Positions 51,704 to 62,964 of a stretch of 64,000 nucleotides of DNA are shown one piece after another; position 1 is the stretch's first letter, and every line of letters begins with the position of its first letter. Source of the stretch: Brassica napus (lineage: Eukaryota > Streptophyta > Magnoliopsida > Brassicales > Brassicaceae); contig NC_063439.1 of assembly GCF_020379485.1 (NCBI RefSeq), positions 18,938,598 to 19,002,597 of the forward strand, in the 5' to 3' direction. The position numbers and the translations under genes are program-made. The notes beneath the pieces were generated by a model. That model searched no databases. It saw only the letters and a list, made by a program, of their open reading frames with translations, and was not told the origin of the DNA.

Positions 51704-52610
51704 TCACATGTTCGGCAATAAACAATTATCCTTTTGTACGATTGATGTGTTTGTTTTGCCTTTTTTAACTATTTTGGGAGCAATTAAGATTTGGTTATTT
51801 TTATTAGGAAAATATGACATAGCTTCAGTCAAACTGGATTTTCTTTACACGAGAAAAAGACAGTAAAGTTTTACACACTAATTCTCTCTCCTAACAACAA
51901 TAGAAACCTCCGTCTTACTCCGACGCCGGATTAGACGGTGTCGGAGGCGTCTCTCCTAGCCTCTAGTCCTCGTCTTTGTTTGCTCTCTGCTTCTGGTTCC
52001 TCTCCTCCGTCCGAGATGCAAGGGGCTCTGGTTTCTTACGACATCACTTCTCCAGCGATCTGCTCATGAGGTTTCGTTCGGTTGTGGAGTTCGTCAGTCT
52101 TTGGAGTCTCGGCGAGGCGTGTAAGGTTGGTCAGTTCAGGGAGTCGGTTTTTAAGGTTTGAGGTTTGTCAGATCTCGTTTTCCTTTTGTAGATCTCTGGT
52201 GTTCCTCTCCGTTAGGCGGCACGTGAATCTGTTGAAGATGTTTCTCTCACCGGCCTCGGTGTGTTATAGCTCTATCCATTGTTTGAAGGACCAGTGTAGG
52301 AGGTGAGGTGGTGGCACGTGAGAAGTTCTGTCTCTTGGTGTCTTTCGACGGAGTCTCATCCCGCCGGTATCGTTCCAGCTTATTCCCTTTGCTGCTGCCT
52401 GCTGTCTTTCAATCCTGAGTGTCGTAGTTCTAGGTCTTGTTGTCTTTGTTGTTGGTTTCGGTGTTGTTGTTGTTATTTTTGTCTGTGTTAGTGGCTTGTC
52501 TTTGTGGTATTTGTGTTGGTTGGTTGTTGTTGTTAGTTCTCAGTTGGTGTACTGTCATAGCTTGGTCCTTAAAAATTTTCCTTAGTGTGTTGGTGGGTTT
52601 CTTGAATCCG
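51704..52610 (+). other. GC-rich element fragment (possible LINE 5' part)
   Basis: From about 51880 the sequence becomes TCC/GTC-rich, with a hairpin (ctccgacgccg at 51918-51928 pairing with cggtgtcggag at 51936-51946). A TG-rich tract with repeated tgttgttgt follows at 52436-52540. No long open frame is present. The style resembles 5' leaders of Brassicaceae LINEs, and the Athila insertion would separate it from its body beyond the window. Unproven. Confidence 0.35.
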
Positions 52611-54061
52611 TGATATCTTGCATATTTACATTGTTTTATCCATTTATTCATGTGCATTTTCATCATATAGATTAGGATTTAGCCATGTCTAGGTTGCATT
52701 TTGCATACATATGTCTCTATCAGGTATTTGAGTACCACATGGAGTTTCTGGAGACATTTGGGTGCATTTGGAGCTCAAAAGGAGGTGATTAGAGTGGTCT
52801 TTGGACGAGCACTGCCTGGAGCGACGGCATGAGGTCGCTGTGCACCACATCCTGGAGCGACTCATCCAGAGCGACTGCACAAGGTCGCTCGCGTTTTCAC
52901 GTCCGGAGACACGCATTTCGACCTCGGAGCGACCTTCCAGAGCGACGTGCTGAAGTCGCTCCCGAAGCTCGGAGCGACCATACCAGAGCGACAGGGAGAA
53001 GTCGCTCGCGTGTTCATCACCCGGAGACGCGAGAACAAGCCCGGAGCGACCTCTCACAGCGACACAGCGAGGTCGCTCCCGAAGCCTGGAGCGACTTGTC
53101 GGAGCGACGGGCTGAGGTCGCTGCGTGTTCTATTTCTGCTCGAACTTGTGATTTCTCAAGGGCATTTTGGTCATTTCATTATGCACGTTTTTATTTTCTA
53201 AACCTATGTTTTATTACTCTGTAAGCCACCAGGAGGAGATCATCTTTGTTCTTAGAAAAATCCACCAAAAACCTTTGGAAAGTCATCTCTTTGAATCAAT
53301 TGATCAGTTTACTATTGAAATTCTGTGTTCTTATTTATTTTCTGTGTTTCTCTACATGATTAATCTGAAATCTACCATGGGTTTAAGAGGAATCATGGAG
53401 ATTAGTGAGTAATCACCTTTTGAATTCATGGGTTAGGGAGATTAAGGGTGATTAGGTTAGAACTAGGATGTTTTAGTGTAGATCATTCATATTTCCTTGC
53501 TAGTAGAGTGAACATAAAGCATCTTCTGAGTTGGCCACTCAGTTGTTGATCCTTAGGCATTTCTCCCCCGAAAGGTGTTCGCTGAAATGCCCGAGACAAC
53601 TCTCCTAGGATTTTAGCATACTTTGCCAAAGACATTTGTTGTTAAAGATGCTAAGATAGCTAATAGACTTGTTAGTAATGATTGCTTTCATATATTCAAC
53701 CAAAGACATTTGATGCTTGAATTGTGTTAAGTAAATGAACATTCATCTAGACATAGAGTTTGTTTAGGTTTGGGTCTAAGCTTAAGGTTAATAGATTGAT
53801 TGATCGTTTGCCATCTTTAGTTCGAAACTTGATCACCCGAGGTCTAATCCCTATATCCATGAGTTCTCTTTTCCAATAGTTAAGAAAGTATCGTTTAGTT
53901 ATTCCTGTTAATCAGTCATAGTTTAAAAACCCATCTAAATCATTGGTTGCACTTAGATTAAGTGATTACTTGCATTCTCGGTGCTTTGATATCTCTCAGA
54001 ACTGGTTCGACAATCTTTTATACTACAACATTTGTCTTAGGAGCCTTGAAAACTCCTAACA
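52611..54061 (+). repeat. Putative 5' LTR of the Athila-type element
   Basis: Starts TGATATCTTGCA and ends CTAACA, immediately followed by six bases and the primer-binding site; about 1.45 kb, in the range of Athila LTRs. The 3' end is fixed by the primer-binding site; the 5' border is a best guess because the 3' LTR is outside the window. It contains a palindrome-rich GAGCGAC array (52818-53122). Confidence 0.6.
52818..53122. repeat. GAGCGAC/GTCGCTC palindromic array 1
   Basis: About seventeen copies of gagcgac or its complement gtcgctc in ~300 bp, arranged as triplets: ggagcgac, 6-9 bases, (a)gagcgac, 6-8 bases, g(g/a)tcgctc. Triplets alternate with a short spacer (cccgaagc) and a long one (cgcgttttc...gagacgcg). 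Located in the putative 5' LTR. Each triplet can form a stem. Confidence 0.9.
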
Positions 54062-54067
54062 TCAAAT

Positions 54068-54080
54068 TGGCGCCGTTGCC
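54068..54080 (+). other. Primer-binding site
   Basis: tggcgccgttgcc, the primer-binding site typical of Athila/Tat elements, complementary to the 3' end of a plant tRNA (tRNA-Asp by recalled convention). It sits six bases after the LTR terminus. Confidence 0.85.
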
Positions 54081-54190
54081 AAATTCTGAGTAGATTTGAA
54101 CATTGAGATTTAGTCAATTGCTTGAGACTAAGTCATTTTTATTTTATTTTGTTACTGACTCTTCTTCACCTCCCTTTAATCTACAGGTGT

Positions 54191-57100
54191 ATGAACTTGA
54201 GGAGCAGAGGTCCATCAAACCTAGTTCCAAGAGCAGCAGACATCAGAGCTTTAGAGAGAGAGTGTGCTAGAAAGAGAAGAGAAGAAGAACATCAGAGACT
54301 GAACACTGACATGGGAGACGTTCATCAAGAAGATGCAGGCGTCAATGGCGCTAACAACAATGGTCCACCTAACCAACAGCGAGCAGCTCGCCCCATTGGC
54401 ACTTACGACCGTCCCAACATTCATGGTCATAGATTGGGAATCCGAGCACCCGCCGTGGCAGCCAACAACTTTGAGATCAAGTCAGGACTCCTCAACGTGA
54501 TTGAGAACAACAAGTATCATGGCTTGGCTCTAGAGGATCCATTTGATCACTTGGACAGGTTCGACAGCTACTGTGGGTTGTCAAAAACCAATGGTGTGTC
54601 CGAAGATGCCTTAAAGCTCAAGCTATTCCCTTTCTCTTTGGGGGATAAGGCACGTCAGTGGGAGAAGTCTCTACCCAGCGACTCCGTTACCACTTGGGAT
54701 GACTGCAAGAAAGCATTCTTGGAGAAGTTCTTCTCTACTTCAAGAACTGCTAAGCTGAGAAACGAGATCTCCAGCTTTCAACAGAAGGGCTTGGAAGGTT
54801 TCAGTGAAGCCTGGGAGAGATTCAAGGGCTACCAAGCTCAATGCCCACACCATGGTTTCTCTAAGGAGAGCTTGCTGAGCACATTCTACCGTGGTGCTCT
54901 CCCTAAGTACAGAGCCAGACTGGATACAGCTAGTAATGGGTTCTTCTTGGGGAGAACTGAGGAGGATGCAGAGGAGCTGGTTGACAACATGGTTAAGAGT
55001 GATGCAGTCTACAGTGGAGACCACGACAGAAGCAGTAGAACTGAGGATAAGCAAACGAGGAAGAAATTGAAAGCTCTACAGGATAAGATAGACATCCTCC
55101 TTGCTGATAAAGCTACCCAAGAGCAGCTGCACTTTGTCGGCAACCCAAGCCAAGAGACACCAGTTGTTGTCCATGAAGTTGAGGGTTTGGAAGGTCAGGA
55201 AGAGCTGTGTTTCATCAACAACAATGGTAGCTGGTACAAGAAAGAACCCAACTTTCAGTACAACAACTACCAACAGAAGTCCTATTCCAACAACCAGCAG
55301 AGTGGTTATCAGCCTCGGAACAATCAGCAAGGCAGCTATCAACCTCAGCAGAACCCTCCTCCTGGTTTCAACAACAAGGGCAACCATTCTTCCCAACAAC
55401 AATCTAATCCCTCTACCTCCACTCCTCAAGTCAGCAGCACTGATGCTCTACTGAAACAAATCCTGGAGTCTCAAACAAGAAGTGAGAAGCATGTTGGCTA
55501 TGAGTTGAAGAATCTTCACTCAAAGATTGATGGGAGCTACAATGAGCTCAACAACAAGTTCAGAGCTTTGGAGAACCAGTTTGCTGCCATGAACACTCAA
55601 CAAAATCGCCAACAAGGTTCTCTACCTGGTAAATCTGAGCAAAACCCCAAGGAAACCATGAAAGCTATCACTCTCAGGAGTGGTAAGGAGTTACCTCAGA
55701 GAACTCTCACCAAGGATGCTGAGAAACAAAGTGAGGGGGTTGCCATCACCATAGATGATGAAGTGGTGATTGTTGATGAGAAGATCAATGACGAGATCTT
55801 GGAAAAGATAGTGGAAGCAAAAGGAAAAGGAAAGGTTGGAGAAGAGAAGAAAACAGTTAAAGATGGTGAAGTCGTCACTCCTGCAAGTGAAAACTCTTTT
55901 GTTCCTCCTGCCTATGAACCCAAGCTTCCATTCCCAGGTCGATTCAAGAGGCAGCTGCTAGAGAAGTACAAAGCTTTGTTTGACAAGCAAATGAGTGAAG
56001 TCCAAGTCACAATGCCCATTATAGATGCTTTCATGCTGATCCCTCAATACAGCAAGTTCCTCAAAGATGCTGTAGCTGCAAAGAAGAAAGAGATGGAGGG
56101 CATGGTGATTCTCACTCATGAGTGCAGTGCTATCATTCAGAGGCTGGTCATTCCAAAGAAGCTAGAAGATCCTGGATGCTTCACATTACCTTGCGCTCTT
56201 GGGCCTATGGTATTTGATAGATGTCTCTGCGATTTGGGAGCTAGTGTCAGCTTGATGCCCCTATCTGTTGCTAAGAAGCTGGGTTTCACTCAGTACAAGA
56301 AGTGTAGACTTTCTCTGGTATTGGCTGATCGTTCAGTGAAGTACCCTGTGGGTATCTTAGAGGACCTCCCAGTGATGGTTGGAAATTATGAGATCCCTAC
56401 AGACTTTGTGGTGCTTGAAATGGGTGAAGAAGCTCAAGATCCTTTAATCCTTGGAAGACCTTTCTTAGCCACAGCAGGAGCTATTGTTAATGTGAAAGAA
56501 GGCAAGATTGATCTCCATCTGGGTAAAGGGCACGTTCTGCATTTCGACATCAAGGAAGTAATGAGGAGGCCAACAGTTCAAGGACAAGTGTTCTACATCG
56601 AAGAGATGGATGCCCTTGCTGATGAACTCCTTGAAGAGTTGTCACTAGAGGACCCTCTACAGCATGCTTTAACTGTAGAGAAAGAGGCTGAGGTGATTGA
56701 GAACCTGGAGAGTACTGCCTATGGGATGATGCTGGATTCGCACCAGGCGTTTTTCAGTAAGAACCAGTACGAGGAGCTTCCACAGATGTTTCACCAACAA
56801 GTCTCAATCACTCAACAAGAGGACAACCAGCAGGATGACTGGAGTGAACTTAAGGCACCTAAAGTGGAGCTTAAACCTCTCCCCCATGGTGTAAGGTATG
56901 CATTCCTTGGTCCTAATGAAACTTACCCTGTCATTGTGAGTAGTGAACTTACTGAAAATGAGCTATCTGAACTTTTGAAAACACTTAAAAGATTTAGAAA
57001 GGCAATAGGTTACTCACTAGATGACATCAAGGGGATATCACCCTCTTTGTGCATGCATAGGATACATCTTGAGGATGAATCAATGACTTCTATCGAGCAT

Positions 57101-59812
57101 CAAAGAAGGTTAAATCCTAACCTGAAGGATGTTGTAAAGAAAGAGATTCTTAAACTCCTAGATGCTGGTGTTATTTACCCTATCTCAGATTCTAAATGGG
57201 TATCACCTGTGCATGTTGTACCAAAGAAAGGTGGTATCACTGTGATCAAGAATGACAAGGATGAATTGATACCAACAAGAACCATCACAGGTCATAGAAT
57301 GTGCATTGATTACCGAAAACTAAACTCTGCATCTAGAAAGGATCATTTTCCACTACCATTTATTGATCAGATGCTTGAGAGACTTGCAAATCACCCATTC
57401 TATTGTTTCCTTGATGGATACTCAGGATTTTTCCAAATCCCCATACATCCCAATGATCAAGAGAAAACGACATTCACATGTCCCTATGGCACCTTTGCAT
57501 ATCGAAGGATGCCATTTGGTCTATGTAATGCTCCAGCTACCTTTCAAAGGTGCATGATGTCAATTTTCTCTGATCTGATTGAGGATGTTGTGGAGGTATT
57601 CATGGATGATTTCTCTGTCTACGGATCTTCGTTTTCTGCTTGTTTGTCAAATTTGTGCAGGGTCCTACTGAGATGTGAAGATACCAACCTTGTGCTGAAT
57701 TGGGAGAAGTGTCACTTCATGGTCAAAGAAGGGATTGTGCTAGGACACAAGATTTCAGAGAAGGGGATTGAGGTGGATAAAGCCAAGATCGATGTTATGG
57801 TTGGTCTGCCTCCACCAAAGACAGTGAAAGACATCCGGAGTTTTCTTGGTCATGCTGGATTCTACAGGAGGTTCATCAAGGAATTCTCCATGATCACTAG
57901 ACCTTTGACCAGGCTGCTGTGCAAGGAAGCTACCTTCAGTTTTGATGTGGAATGTCTACAAGCTTTCAAGAAGCTGAAAGGCGAACTCGTTAGTGCCCCA
58001 ATTGTCCAGCCACCTGATTGGGATCTCCCTTTTGAGATCATGTGTGACGCCAGTGACTATGCTGTGGGAGCTGTTCTGGGGCAGAAGAAAAATGGCAAAA
58101 CCCATGTGATCTACTATGCCAGCCAAACCCTCAATGATGCTCAAATGAGGTATGCCACAACAGAGAAGGAGATGCTGGCAATTGTTTTTGCCTTTGAGAA
58201 GTTCAGGAGCTACTTGGTTGGGTCTAAAGTCATTGTCTACACAGATCATGCTGCCTTGAGACACCTTCTGGCCAAGAAAGATGCAAAACCCATGCTTTTG
58301 AGGTGGATCCTTTTGCTCCAAGAGTTTGATATGGAGATCAAGGACAAACCTGGAGTTGAGAATGGAGTAGCTGATCATTTGTCCAGGTTGAGGATAGAGT
58401 CTGGTGTCCCTATTGACGAAGGACTTCCTGAAGAGCAGATCATGGCTATCGAAGCAGTGATAGCAGTTTGTGAGACTGGTAGGAAGCTGGAAGAGGTCAA
58501 AGCAACAGAAGAGAAAGAACCTTGGTATGCTGATTTGGTTAACTACCTAGCCACAGGAAGAGAGCCTTTGAATCTTGTAGGCTATGCCAAGAAGAAGTTC
58601 TACAAGGATGTGAAAAGATATTACTGGGACGAGCCCTACCTCTACATTCTCTGCAAAGATCAGCTTTATAGGAGAGTGGTTGCAAATGAGGAGATTGATG
58701 GGATCCTTGCACAGTGTCATGGATCATCCTATGGAGGACACTTTGCCACCTTCAAGACAGTTGCAAAAGTATTACAAGCTGGATTCTGGTGGCCACACAT
58801 GTTCAAGGATACACAAGCCTTTGTTTCAAAATGTGATTCTTGCCAAAGAAGAGGAAACATCACCAAGAGGAATGAGATGCCTCAAAATCCAATCCTTGAA
58901 GTTGAAGTGTTTGATGTCTGGGGTATTGACTTCATGGGACCATTTCCATCATCTTTTGGCAACAAATATATCCTTGTGGCTGTTGATTATGTCTCCAAAT
59001 GGGTGGAAGCCATTGCAAGCCCCACCAATGATGCTAGAGTTGTAATCAAGATGTTCAAGAGCATCATCTTCCCAAGGTTTGGAGTCCCAAGAGTTGTAAT
59101 CAGTGACGGAGGTTCCCACTTCATTAACAAACTGCTTGAGGGACTTCTCAAGAAGAACGGTGTGAAGCACAAGGTGGCAACTCCTTATCATCCCCAAACA
59201 AGTGGCCAAGTTGAGATTTCTAACAGGGAGATCAAATCTATTCTGGAGAAGATTGTGGGGATTACAAGGAAGGATTGGTCCAATAAGCTTGACGATGCAC
59301 TTTGGGCTTATAGGACAGCGTACAAGACACCACTGGGCACCACACCTTTCAACCTAGTGTATGGGAAAGCTTGCCATCTGCCAGTGGAGCTTGAGTACAA
59401 GGCACTATGGGCAATAAAGTTGCTGAACTTTGACATCAAGAGTGCCAAGGAGAAAAGGCTCTTTCAGCTACACGAGCTTGATGAGATAAGAATGGATGCT
59501 TTTGAGAACTCAAGAATCTACAAGGAGAAGACTAAGGCTTTCCATGACAAGAACATCCTGAAGAGAGAGTTTAAAGAAGGAGACCAAGTTCTTCTCTACA
59601 ACTCTAGGCTGAAGTTGTTTCCAGGAAAGCTTAAGTCAAGGTGGTCCGGTCCTTTCAAGGTCAAGGAGGTTAGACCATATGGAGCAATAGTTTTGTGGAG
59701 CACTGATGGAAGAGACTTCACAGTCAATGGACAAAGGGTTAAGCTCTACATGGCTACTGCACCAGAGGAAGATGGGGTTTCAACTCCACTGTCTGATCCT
59801 ACCCCGGCCTAA
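54191..59812 (+). CDS. Gag-pol polyprotein of Athila-type element
   Basis: Single uninterrupted frame of 1,873 aa from ATG 54191 ([12 protein letters not shown]); an acceptor-like ctacag ends four bases before the ATG. Gag domain about 95-280 ([35 protein letters not shown]). An Asn/Gln-rich linker (about 355-445) has no visible CCHC knuckle. Aspartic protease [15 protein letters not shown] (about 680). Reverse transcriptase with [19 protein letters not shown] and the catalytic FMDD box in [10 protein letters not shown] (about 1136). RNase H from [12 protein letters not shown] (about 1284). Integrase with HHCC zinc site (about 1510-1555) and D,D,E residues in [14 protein letters not shown] and GQVEISNRE (about 1579, 1639, 1673). 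All catalytic residues visible; no stops. Replicates the element; likely young. Confidence 0.94.
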   Translation: MNLRSRGPSNLVPRAADIRALERECARKRREEEHQRLNTDMGDVHQEDAGVNGANNNGPPNQQRAARPIGTYDRPNIHGHRLGIRAPAVAANNFEIKSGLLNVIENNKYHGLALEDPFDHLDRFDSYCGLSKTNGVSEDALKLKLFPFSLGDKARQWEKSLPSDSVTTWDDCKKAFLEKFFSTSRTAKLRNEISSFQQKGLEGFSEAWERFKGYQAQCPHHGFSKESLLSTFYRGALPKYRARLDTASNGFFLGRTEEDAEELVDNMVKSDAVYSGDHDRSSRTEDKQTRKKLKALQDKIDILLADKATQEQLHFVGNPSQETPVVVHEVEGLEGQEELCFINNNGSWYKKEPNFQYNNYQQKSYSNNQQSGYQPRNNQQGSYQPQQNPPPGFNNKGNHSSQQQSNPSTSTPQVSSTDALLKQILESQTRSEKHVGYELKNLHSKIDGSYNELNNKFRALENQFAAMNTQQNRQQGSLPGKSEQNPKETMKAITLRSGKELPQRTLTKDAEKQSEGVAITIDDEVVIVDEKINDEILEKIVEAKGKGKVGEEKKTVKDGEVVTPASENSFVPPAYEPKLPFPGRFKRQLLEKYKALFDKQMSEVQVTMPIIDAFMLIPQYSKFLKDAVAAKKKEMEGMVILTHECSAIIQRLVIPKKLEDPGCFTLPCALGPMVFDRCLCDLGASVSLMPLSVAKKLGFTQYKKCRLSLVLADRSVKYPVGILEDLPVMVGNYEIPTDFVVLEMGEEAQDPLILGRPFLATAGAIVNVKEGKIDLHLGKGHVLHFDIKEVMRRPTVQGQVFYIEEMDALADELLEELSLEDPLQHALTVEKEAEVIENLESTAYGMMLDSHQAFFSKNQYEELPQMFHQQVSITQQEDNQQDDWSELKAPKVELKPLPHGVRYAFLGPNETYPVIVSSELTENELSELLKTLKRFRKAIGYSLDDIKGISPSLCMHRIHLEDESMTSIEHQRRLNPNLKDVVKKEILKLLDAGVIYPISDSKWVSPVHVVPKKGGITVIKNDKDELIPTRTITGHRMCIDYRKLNSASRKDHFPLPFIDQMLERLANHPFYCFLDGYSGFFQIPIHPNDQEKTTFTCPYGTFAYRRMPFGLCNAPATFQRCMMSIFSDLIEDVVEVFMDDFSVYGSSFSACLSNLCRVLLRCEDTNLVLNWEKCHFMVKEGIVLGHKISEKGIEVDKAKIDVMVGLPPPKTVKDIRSFLGHAGFYRRFIKEFSMITRPLTRLLCKEATFSFDVECLQAFKKLKGELVSAPIVQPPDWDLPFEIMCDASDYAVGAVLGQKKNGKTHVIYYASQTLNDAQMRYATTEKEMLAIVFAFEKFRSYLVGSKVIVYTDHAALRHLLAKKDAKPMLLRWILLLQEFDMEIKDKPGVENGVADHLSRLRIESGVPIDEGLPEEQIMAIEAVIAVCETGRKLEEVKATEEKEPWYADLVNYLATGREPLNLVGYAKKKFYKDVKRYYWDEPYLYILCKDQLYRRVVANEEIDGILAQCHGSSYGGHFATFKTVAKVLQAGFWWPHMFKDTQAFVSKCDSCQRRGNITKRNEMPQNPILEVEVFDVWGIDFMGPFPSSFGNKYILVAVDYVSKWVEAIASPTNDARVVIKMFKSIIFPRFGVPRVVISDGGSHFINKLLEGLLKKNGVKHKVATPYHPQTSGQVEISNREIKSILEKIVGITRKDWSNKLDDALWAYRTAYKTPLGTTPFNLVYGKACHLPVELEYKALWAIKLLNFDIKSAKEKRLFQLHELDEIRMDAFENSRIYKEKTKAFHDKNILKREFKEGDQVLLYNSRLKLFPGKLKSRWSGPFKVKEVRPYGAIVLWSTDGRDFTVNGQRVKLYMATAPEEDGVSTPLSDPTPA

Positions 59813-60999
59813 TCTAAAAGGAGGCAAAGTCAAGCTCGGGACTTTAAACAAGCTCACTTGGGAGGAAGTCCCATGCGTATCCTTGTATATATTGCATTGG
59901 TATTTTCATTTTTCATCTTTTTGCATAAAAAAAAAAAAGAGGAGAGAAGTTGTGTGCAGGTACTGATCGGTTCAGTTTTGAGCAGGAGTCGTGCGTGGGA
60001 GCGAGGTCTCACAGCGACACCTCGAGGTCGCTCCAGCTGGGAGCGAGGTTTCGAGAGCGACACCACAAGGTCGCTCGTGTTTTCGTCGTCGGATCGAGAA
60101 AAAATCGCCTCAGAGCGAGGTCTCGGAGCGAGGTCGAAGGGTCGCTCCAGCTGGGAGCGACGTTATGGGAGCGACACCTCGGAGTCGCTCGCGTTTTCGA
60201 CGAAACGGAGCTCAAAAACTGACGCGGAGCGACGTCCTAGAGCGACACCTTCAAGTCGCTCCAGCTCAGAGCGAGCTTTCCGGAGCGACACTCCAAGGTC
60301 GCTCGCGATTTCGTCGACTCGCGACGCGAGGAAACGACGCGGGAGCGACCTCTCCCAGCGACACCCTCACGTCGCTCCCGACCCGGTCCAGGTAAGTTTC
60401 CTAACTCTAAACCCCGGTTTGATTCAAGTAAACCGACCCTAGACCACCCTAAACCGAACCGGACGACCCTAAACCTACCCCAACCCTGCGACTCCAACTC
60501 TATCCCCCTCCCCTCCTCTCACAAACTCACAAACTCTCTCAAACTCATCCACACCAAAATCCCCAAAACTTTCTCAATTCTCACCCAAATCAACTACTTC
60601 TTGTTTCTAAATCCAAGTTTTCGCCCCTGTAGTCTATTCCTCACCACCCATTCACCATTTCCTTTCATCCAGAGCAATGTATTGAGTTTTTAAATTCAAA
60701 TTCGTAGGTCCATGAACCCTAGAATTTGAAAGTCGAAATTTGGTCCTCTTCTTGCTAGATTGTGGTGAAATAGACTAGGGAAAGCTTATCTATCATGTTG
60801 GGTTGTTGAATTAACTGTAAAATTGAGTTTAATTTGCACTTTGGCAAAATTAGGGTTCATGGATTTGGGGGTTTTTCGAATTTGACCTTAATTGGGTGTG
60901 TTTGCGGGTGCACTAGATGCGTTAAGATGTTACATTGTTGCATTGTGTTGAACTTGAGTTTAAACTGAAAAATTCATTTGTTAAGTTCATTCTTGCAAA
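59813..60999 (+). other. Region between pol and the env-like ORF
   Basis: About 1.2 kb without a credible gene. It holds the second GAGCGAC array (59998-60380) and then a C-rich to T-rich transition ending in ttttcag at 61063-61069, an acceptor-like site just before the second ATG of the next ORF. The open frames across the array are by-products of its repeat. Confidence 0.7.
59998..60380. repeat. GAGCGAC/GTCGCTC palindromic array 2
   Basis: Same triplet design as array 1 (ggagcgac..gagcgac..gtcgctc) with alternating short (cagctggg) and long (cgcgttttcgacg...) spacers; about 380 bp, more copies carry the variant gagcgag. It lies between gag-pol and the env-like ORF, 5.9 kb downstream of the LTR. 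Confidence 0.9.
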
Positions 61000-62964
61000 A
61001 TGTTCGCTTGCAAAGTCTTCTTTTTCTTCACTTCCATCTACTTATCCCTTTCCAAGTTTGTAACTTTTCAGGTGAAAATGGTTAAGAAGACAAAGGGCAG
61101 GTTGGAAGCTGAGAGGCAAGAAGCCGAAAGTCAAGAGTTTGCACTAAGAGGAAAAGCTTTAACCAGCGAGCCAACTGGCTCAAGGACGCAGAGGACTGTG
61201 CGACAGCAGACGTTGGCTGCAAGGAAATCGAAAGAACACGAGAAGAGGGCAGGGAAAAGTGTAGCAGTTCCCACCCATGAGGAAGGTGAAACTGAGAGTG
61301 ATGATGAGCCAGCACCTACGAAGAAAGCCAAGATGTCAAAGGGCAAAGGGGTTGCTGTTGATCGAGACAGGGCAAAAACTCCATCTGTAGAAGACCTGTA
61401 TGATCACTTGAAGAATGGGGTCACTTGGGCTCCAACCAGGTTCGCCGACCTCGATTTGCTGAAGGAGTTGGGCCTAGAATCTGATATTGAGGCGATGCTG
61501 GGACATTTGAAGATGCCAAAACTCCTCACCATGGCTTATCCTTTCTACAAGGATGTCACTTGTCAGTTCCTATCCTCTCTTGTGGTCACTTACCACGACA
61601 CAGCGCATGTGAGGCAAGGATGGAGAAAAATCAGCTTCAAGGTCAATGGAAGAGAGTACAACATGAACTTCAAAGACATTGGGAGGGTCATGGGGTTCCA
61701 AGACCTAGAAGACCACTCCCTTCCCAAGTGTGAGAACCTTCCCACAGAGCTTTGGAAGTTGATCACTGGAAACAGACACTCCACAGGGGCTGACAAGAAC
61801 TCACACATCCGACACCCGTCTGTACGATACCTCCACAGATTGCTAGTCCATGCTTTCTACCCACGGAAGCAAGCTGGTACGGTTACTGAGGAAGACATGC
61901 GACTGCTCTGCCCGGCTATCCGTCCCTACACTCAACCTGGAGTGTTACCCCTTCCCAGCACTGATATCTATGCTACATTTGGGATGGTCAGTTTCTTCGT
62001 GGGCCGTCTCGAACACTACAGAGACTGGGCGTGGTACACCACTGATTCGCGCCCAAAGATGGGGATAGGCGGAATGATCACACCACTGCTCCAATTTCTG
62101 AATGTTCCCTTGGGAAAGGACGCAGCGGGGCCCAGGTTCATTAATGGCACCTACTTGAGGATAGCCACCTATTTCAGTGGAATGTATGGGAACGACTACG
62201 TCTACCACTACTACTTGCAGGGCAAGCCAGTCGAGGTGGTTCTTCCAAACCGGAGTCTCACAAGTTTAGAGATACCTGGAGCTGTCAGCTTCAACATTCC
62301 CCAGGAGTACTTTCTCGGAGAACACGGACCTCTCGATCCAATTCAAGCAGCTCCATCAAAGAGAAGGAGTGTCCCTACGCAACCTGACTCGCCTGTTGCA
62401 GACACCTCTGAGCATATCTATGGACCTCCGCGCTACTACTTCAAGCCCCATGACGGAGTCCTTCCTCCTGGAGCTCTCCGTGATGCTCATGACCACATTG
62501 GTCGTCTCCAGAGGTGGAACAAAGCTCAGGACAGAACGATAGAAAAGCTGAAGGATAAGTGCAAGGCACTCAGCAAGACTGTGAAGAAGCAGGCAAAGAC
62601 TTCAGCAAAGTTCATGAAGAAAGTAGCTGATGTTTTAACTAGGGGAGGAATAGCTGGATGTAGCTCAGCCGATTTCGCTTTCGCGAACACCTCAAACCCC
62701 CAGCCCCCACCCCCGCCTGATGCTCTTGGTTTCCCCCTCACTGCTGCGCAGCTTCAGCGTAAGTGGAGGAATCCACCCACTCAACCTTCCACTTCCGGCA
62801 ACAAATCCCCATCCCTCGCTTCTTCAGACAGTGAGGATGAGATTGACGAGGTCGAGAGCCAGCCATGGTATGGAGGCTCCGGTACAGCATCCGGTGGTTA
62901 CTACACCACCTTCCCTCCTGACGACGACGATGCTGGGGCATCTGCCCCTACCTACTATCCATAG
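61000..62964 (+). CDS. Athila ORF-1 / env-like protein
   Basis: A 654-aa frame downstream of pol, in the position called env-like in Athila elements and matching the Athila ORF-1 family (by recalled family style). ATG 61000 (MFACKVFFFFTSIYL) gives a short hydrophobic N-terminus; the ATG at 61078 (MVKKTKGRLEAERQE), directly after the acceptor-like ttttcag, is an equally good start for a spliced message (628 aa). Basic, Lys/Arg-rich first 130 residues with KKAKMSKGKG (nuclear-localisation-like). Conserved core about 130-470 (VTWAPTRFADLDLLKELG; NPHR-free, with TYLRIATYFSGMYGNDYVYH). A coiled coil at about 490-545 (IGRLQRWNKAQDRTIEKLKD) and a Pro/Ser/Asp-rich tail. No internal transmembrane segment was seen, so a membrane-envelope role is doubtful. 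No stop in frame. Confidence 0.85.
   Translation: MFACKVFFFFTSIYLSLSKFVTFQVKMVKKTKGRLEAERQEAESQEFALRGKALTSEPTGSRTQRTVRQQTLAARKSKEHEKRAGKSVAVPTHEEGETESDDEPAPTKKAKMSKGKGVAVDRDRAKTPSVEDLYDHLKNGVTWAPTRFADLDLLKELGLESDIEAMLGHLKMPKLLTMAYPFYKDVTCQFLSSLVVTYHDTAHVRQGWRKISFKVNGREYNMNFKDIGRVMGFQDLEDHSLPKCENLPTELWKLITGNRHSTGADKNSHIRHPSVRYLHRLLVHAFYPRKQAGTVTEEDMRLLCPAIRPYTQPGVLPLPSTDIYATFGMVSFFVGRLEHYRDWAWYTTDSRPKMGIGGMITPLLQFLNVPLGKDAAGPRFINGTYLRIATYFSGMYGNDYVYHYYLQGKPVEVVLPNRSLTSLEIPGAVSFNIPQEYFLGEHGPLDPIQAAPSKRRSVPTQPDSPVADTSEHIYGPPRYYFKPHDGVLPPGALRDAHDHIGRLQRWNKAQDRTIEKLKDKCKALSKTVKKQAKTSAKFMKKVADVLTRGGIAGCSSADFAFANTSNPQPPPPPDALGFPLTAAQLQRKWRNPPTQPSTSGNKSPSLASSDSEDEIDEVESQPWYGGSGTASGGYYTTFPPDDDDAGASAPTYYP

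Noticed and set aside
52818..53122. CRISPR-like repeat-spacer appearance
   Set aside because: Motif is only 7 bp, occurs in both orientations with irregular spacers, and lies in a plant retrotransposon; no cas genes.
52829..53224. Open frames of up to 131 aa with repeated SDLSERRAEVAPEA-like peptides
   Set aside because: They arise from the GAGCGAC palindrome array, are open in several frames on both strands, and lack any conserved domain.
57956..58378. 140-aa minus-strand open frame
   Set aside because: Antisense shadow of the RNase H part of pol.
59858..60442. 194-aa and 134-aa Arg/Ser-rich open frames between pol and the env-like ORF
   Set aside because: By-products of the second palindrome array; not conserved in frame and without domain content.
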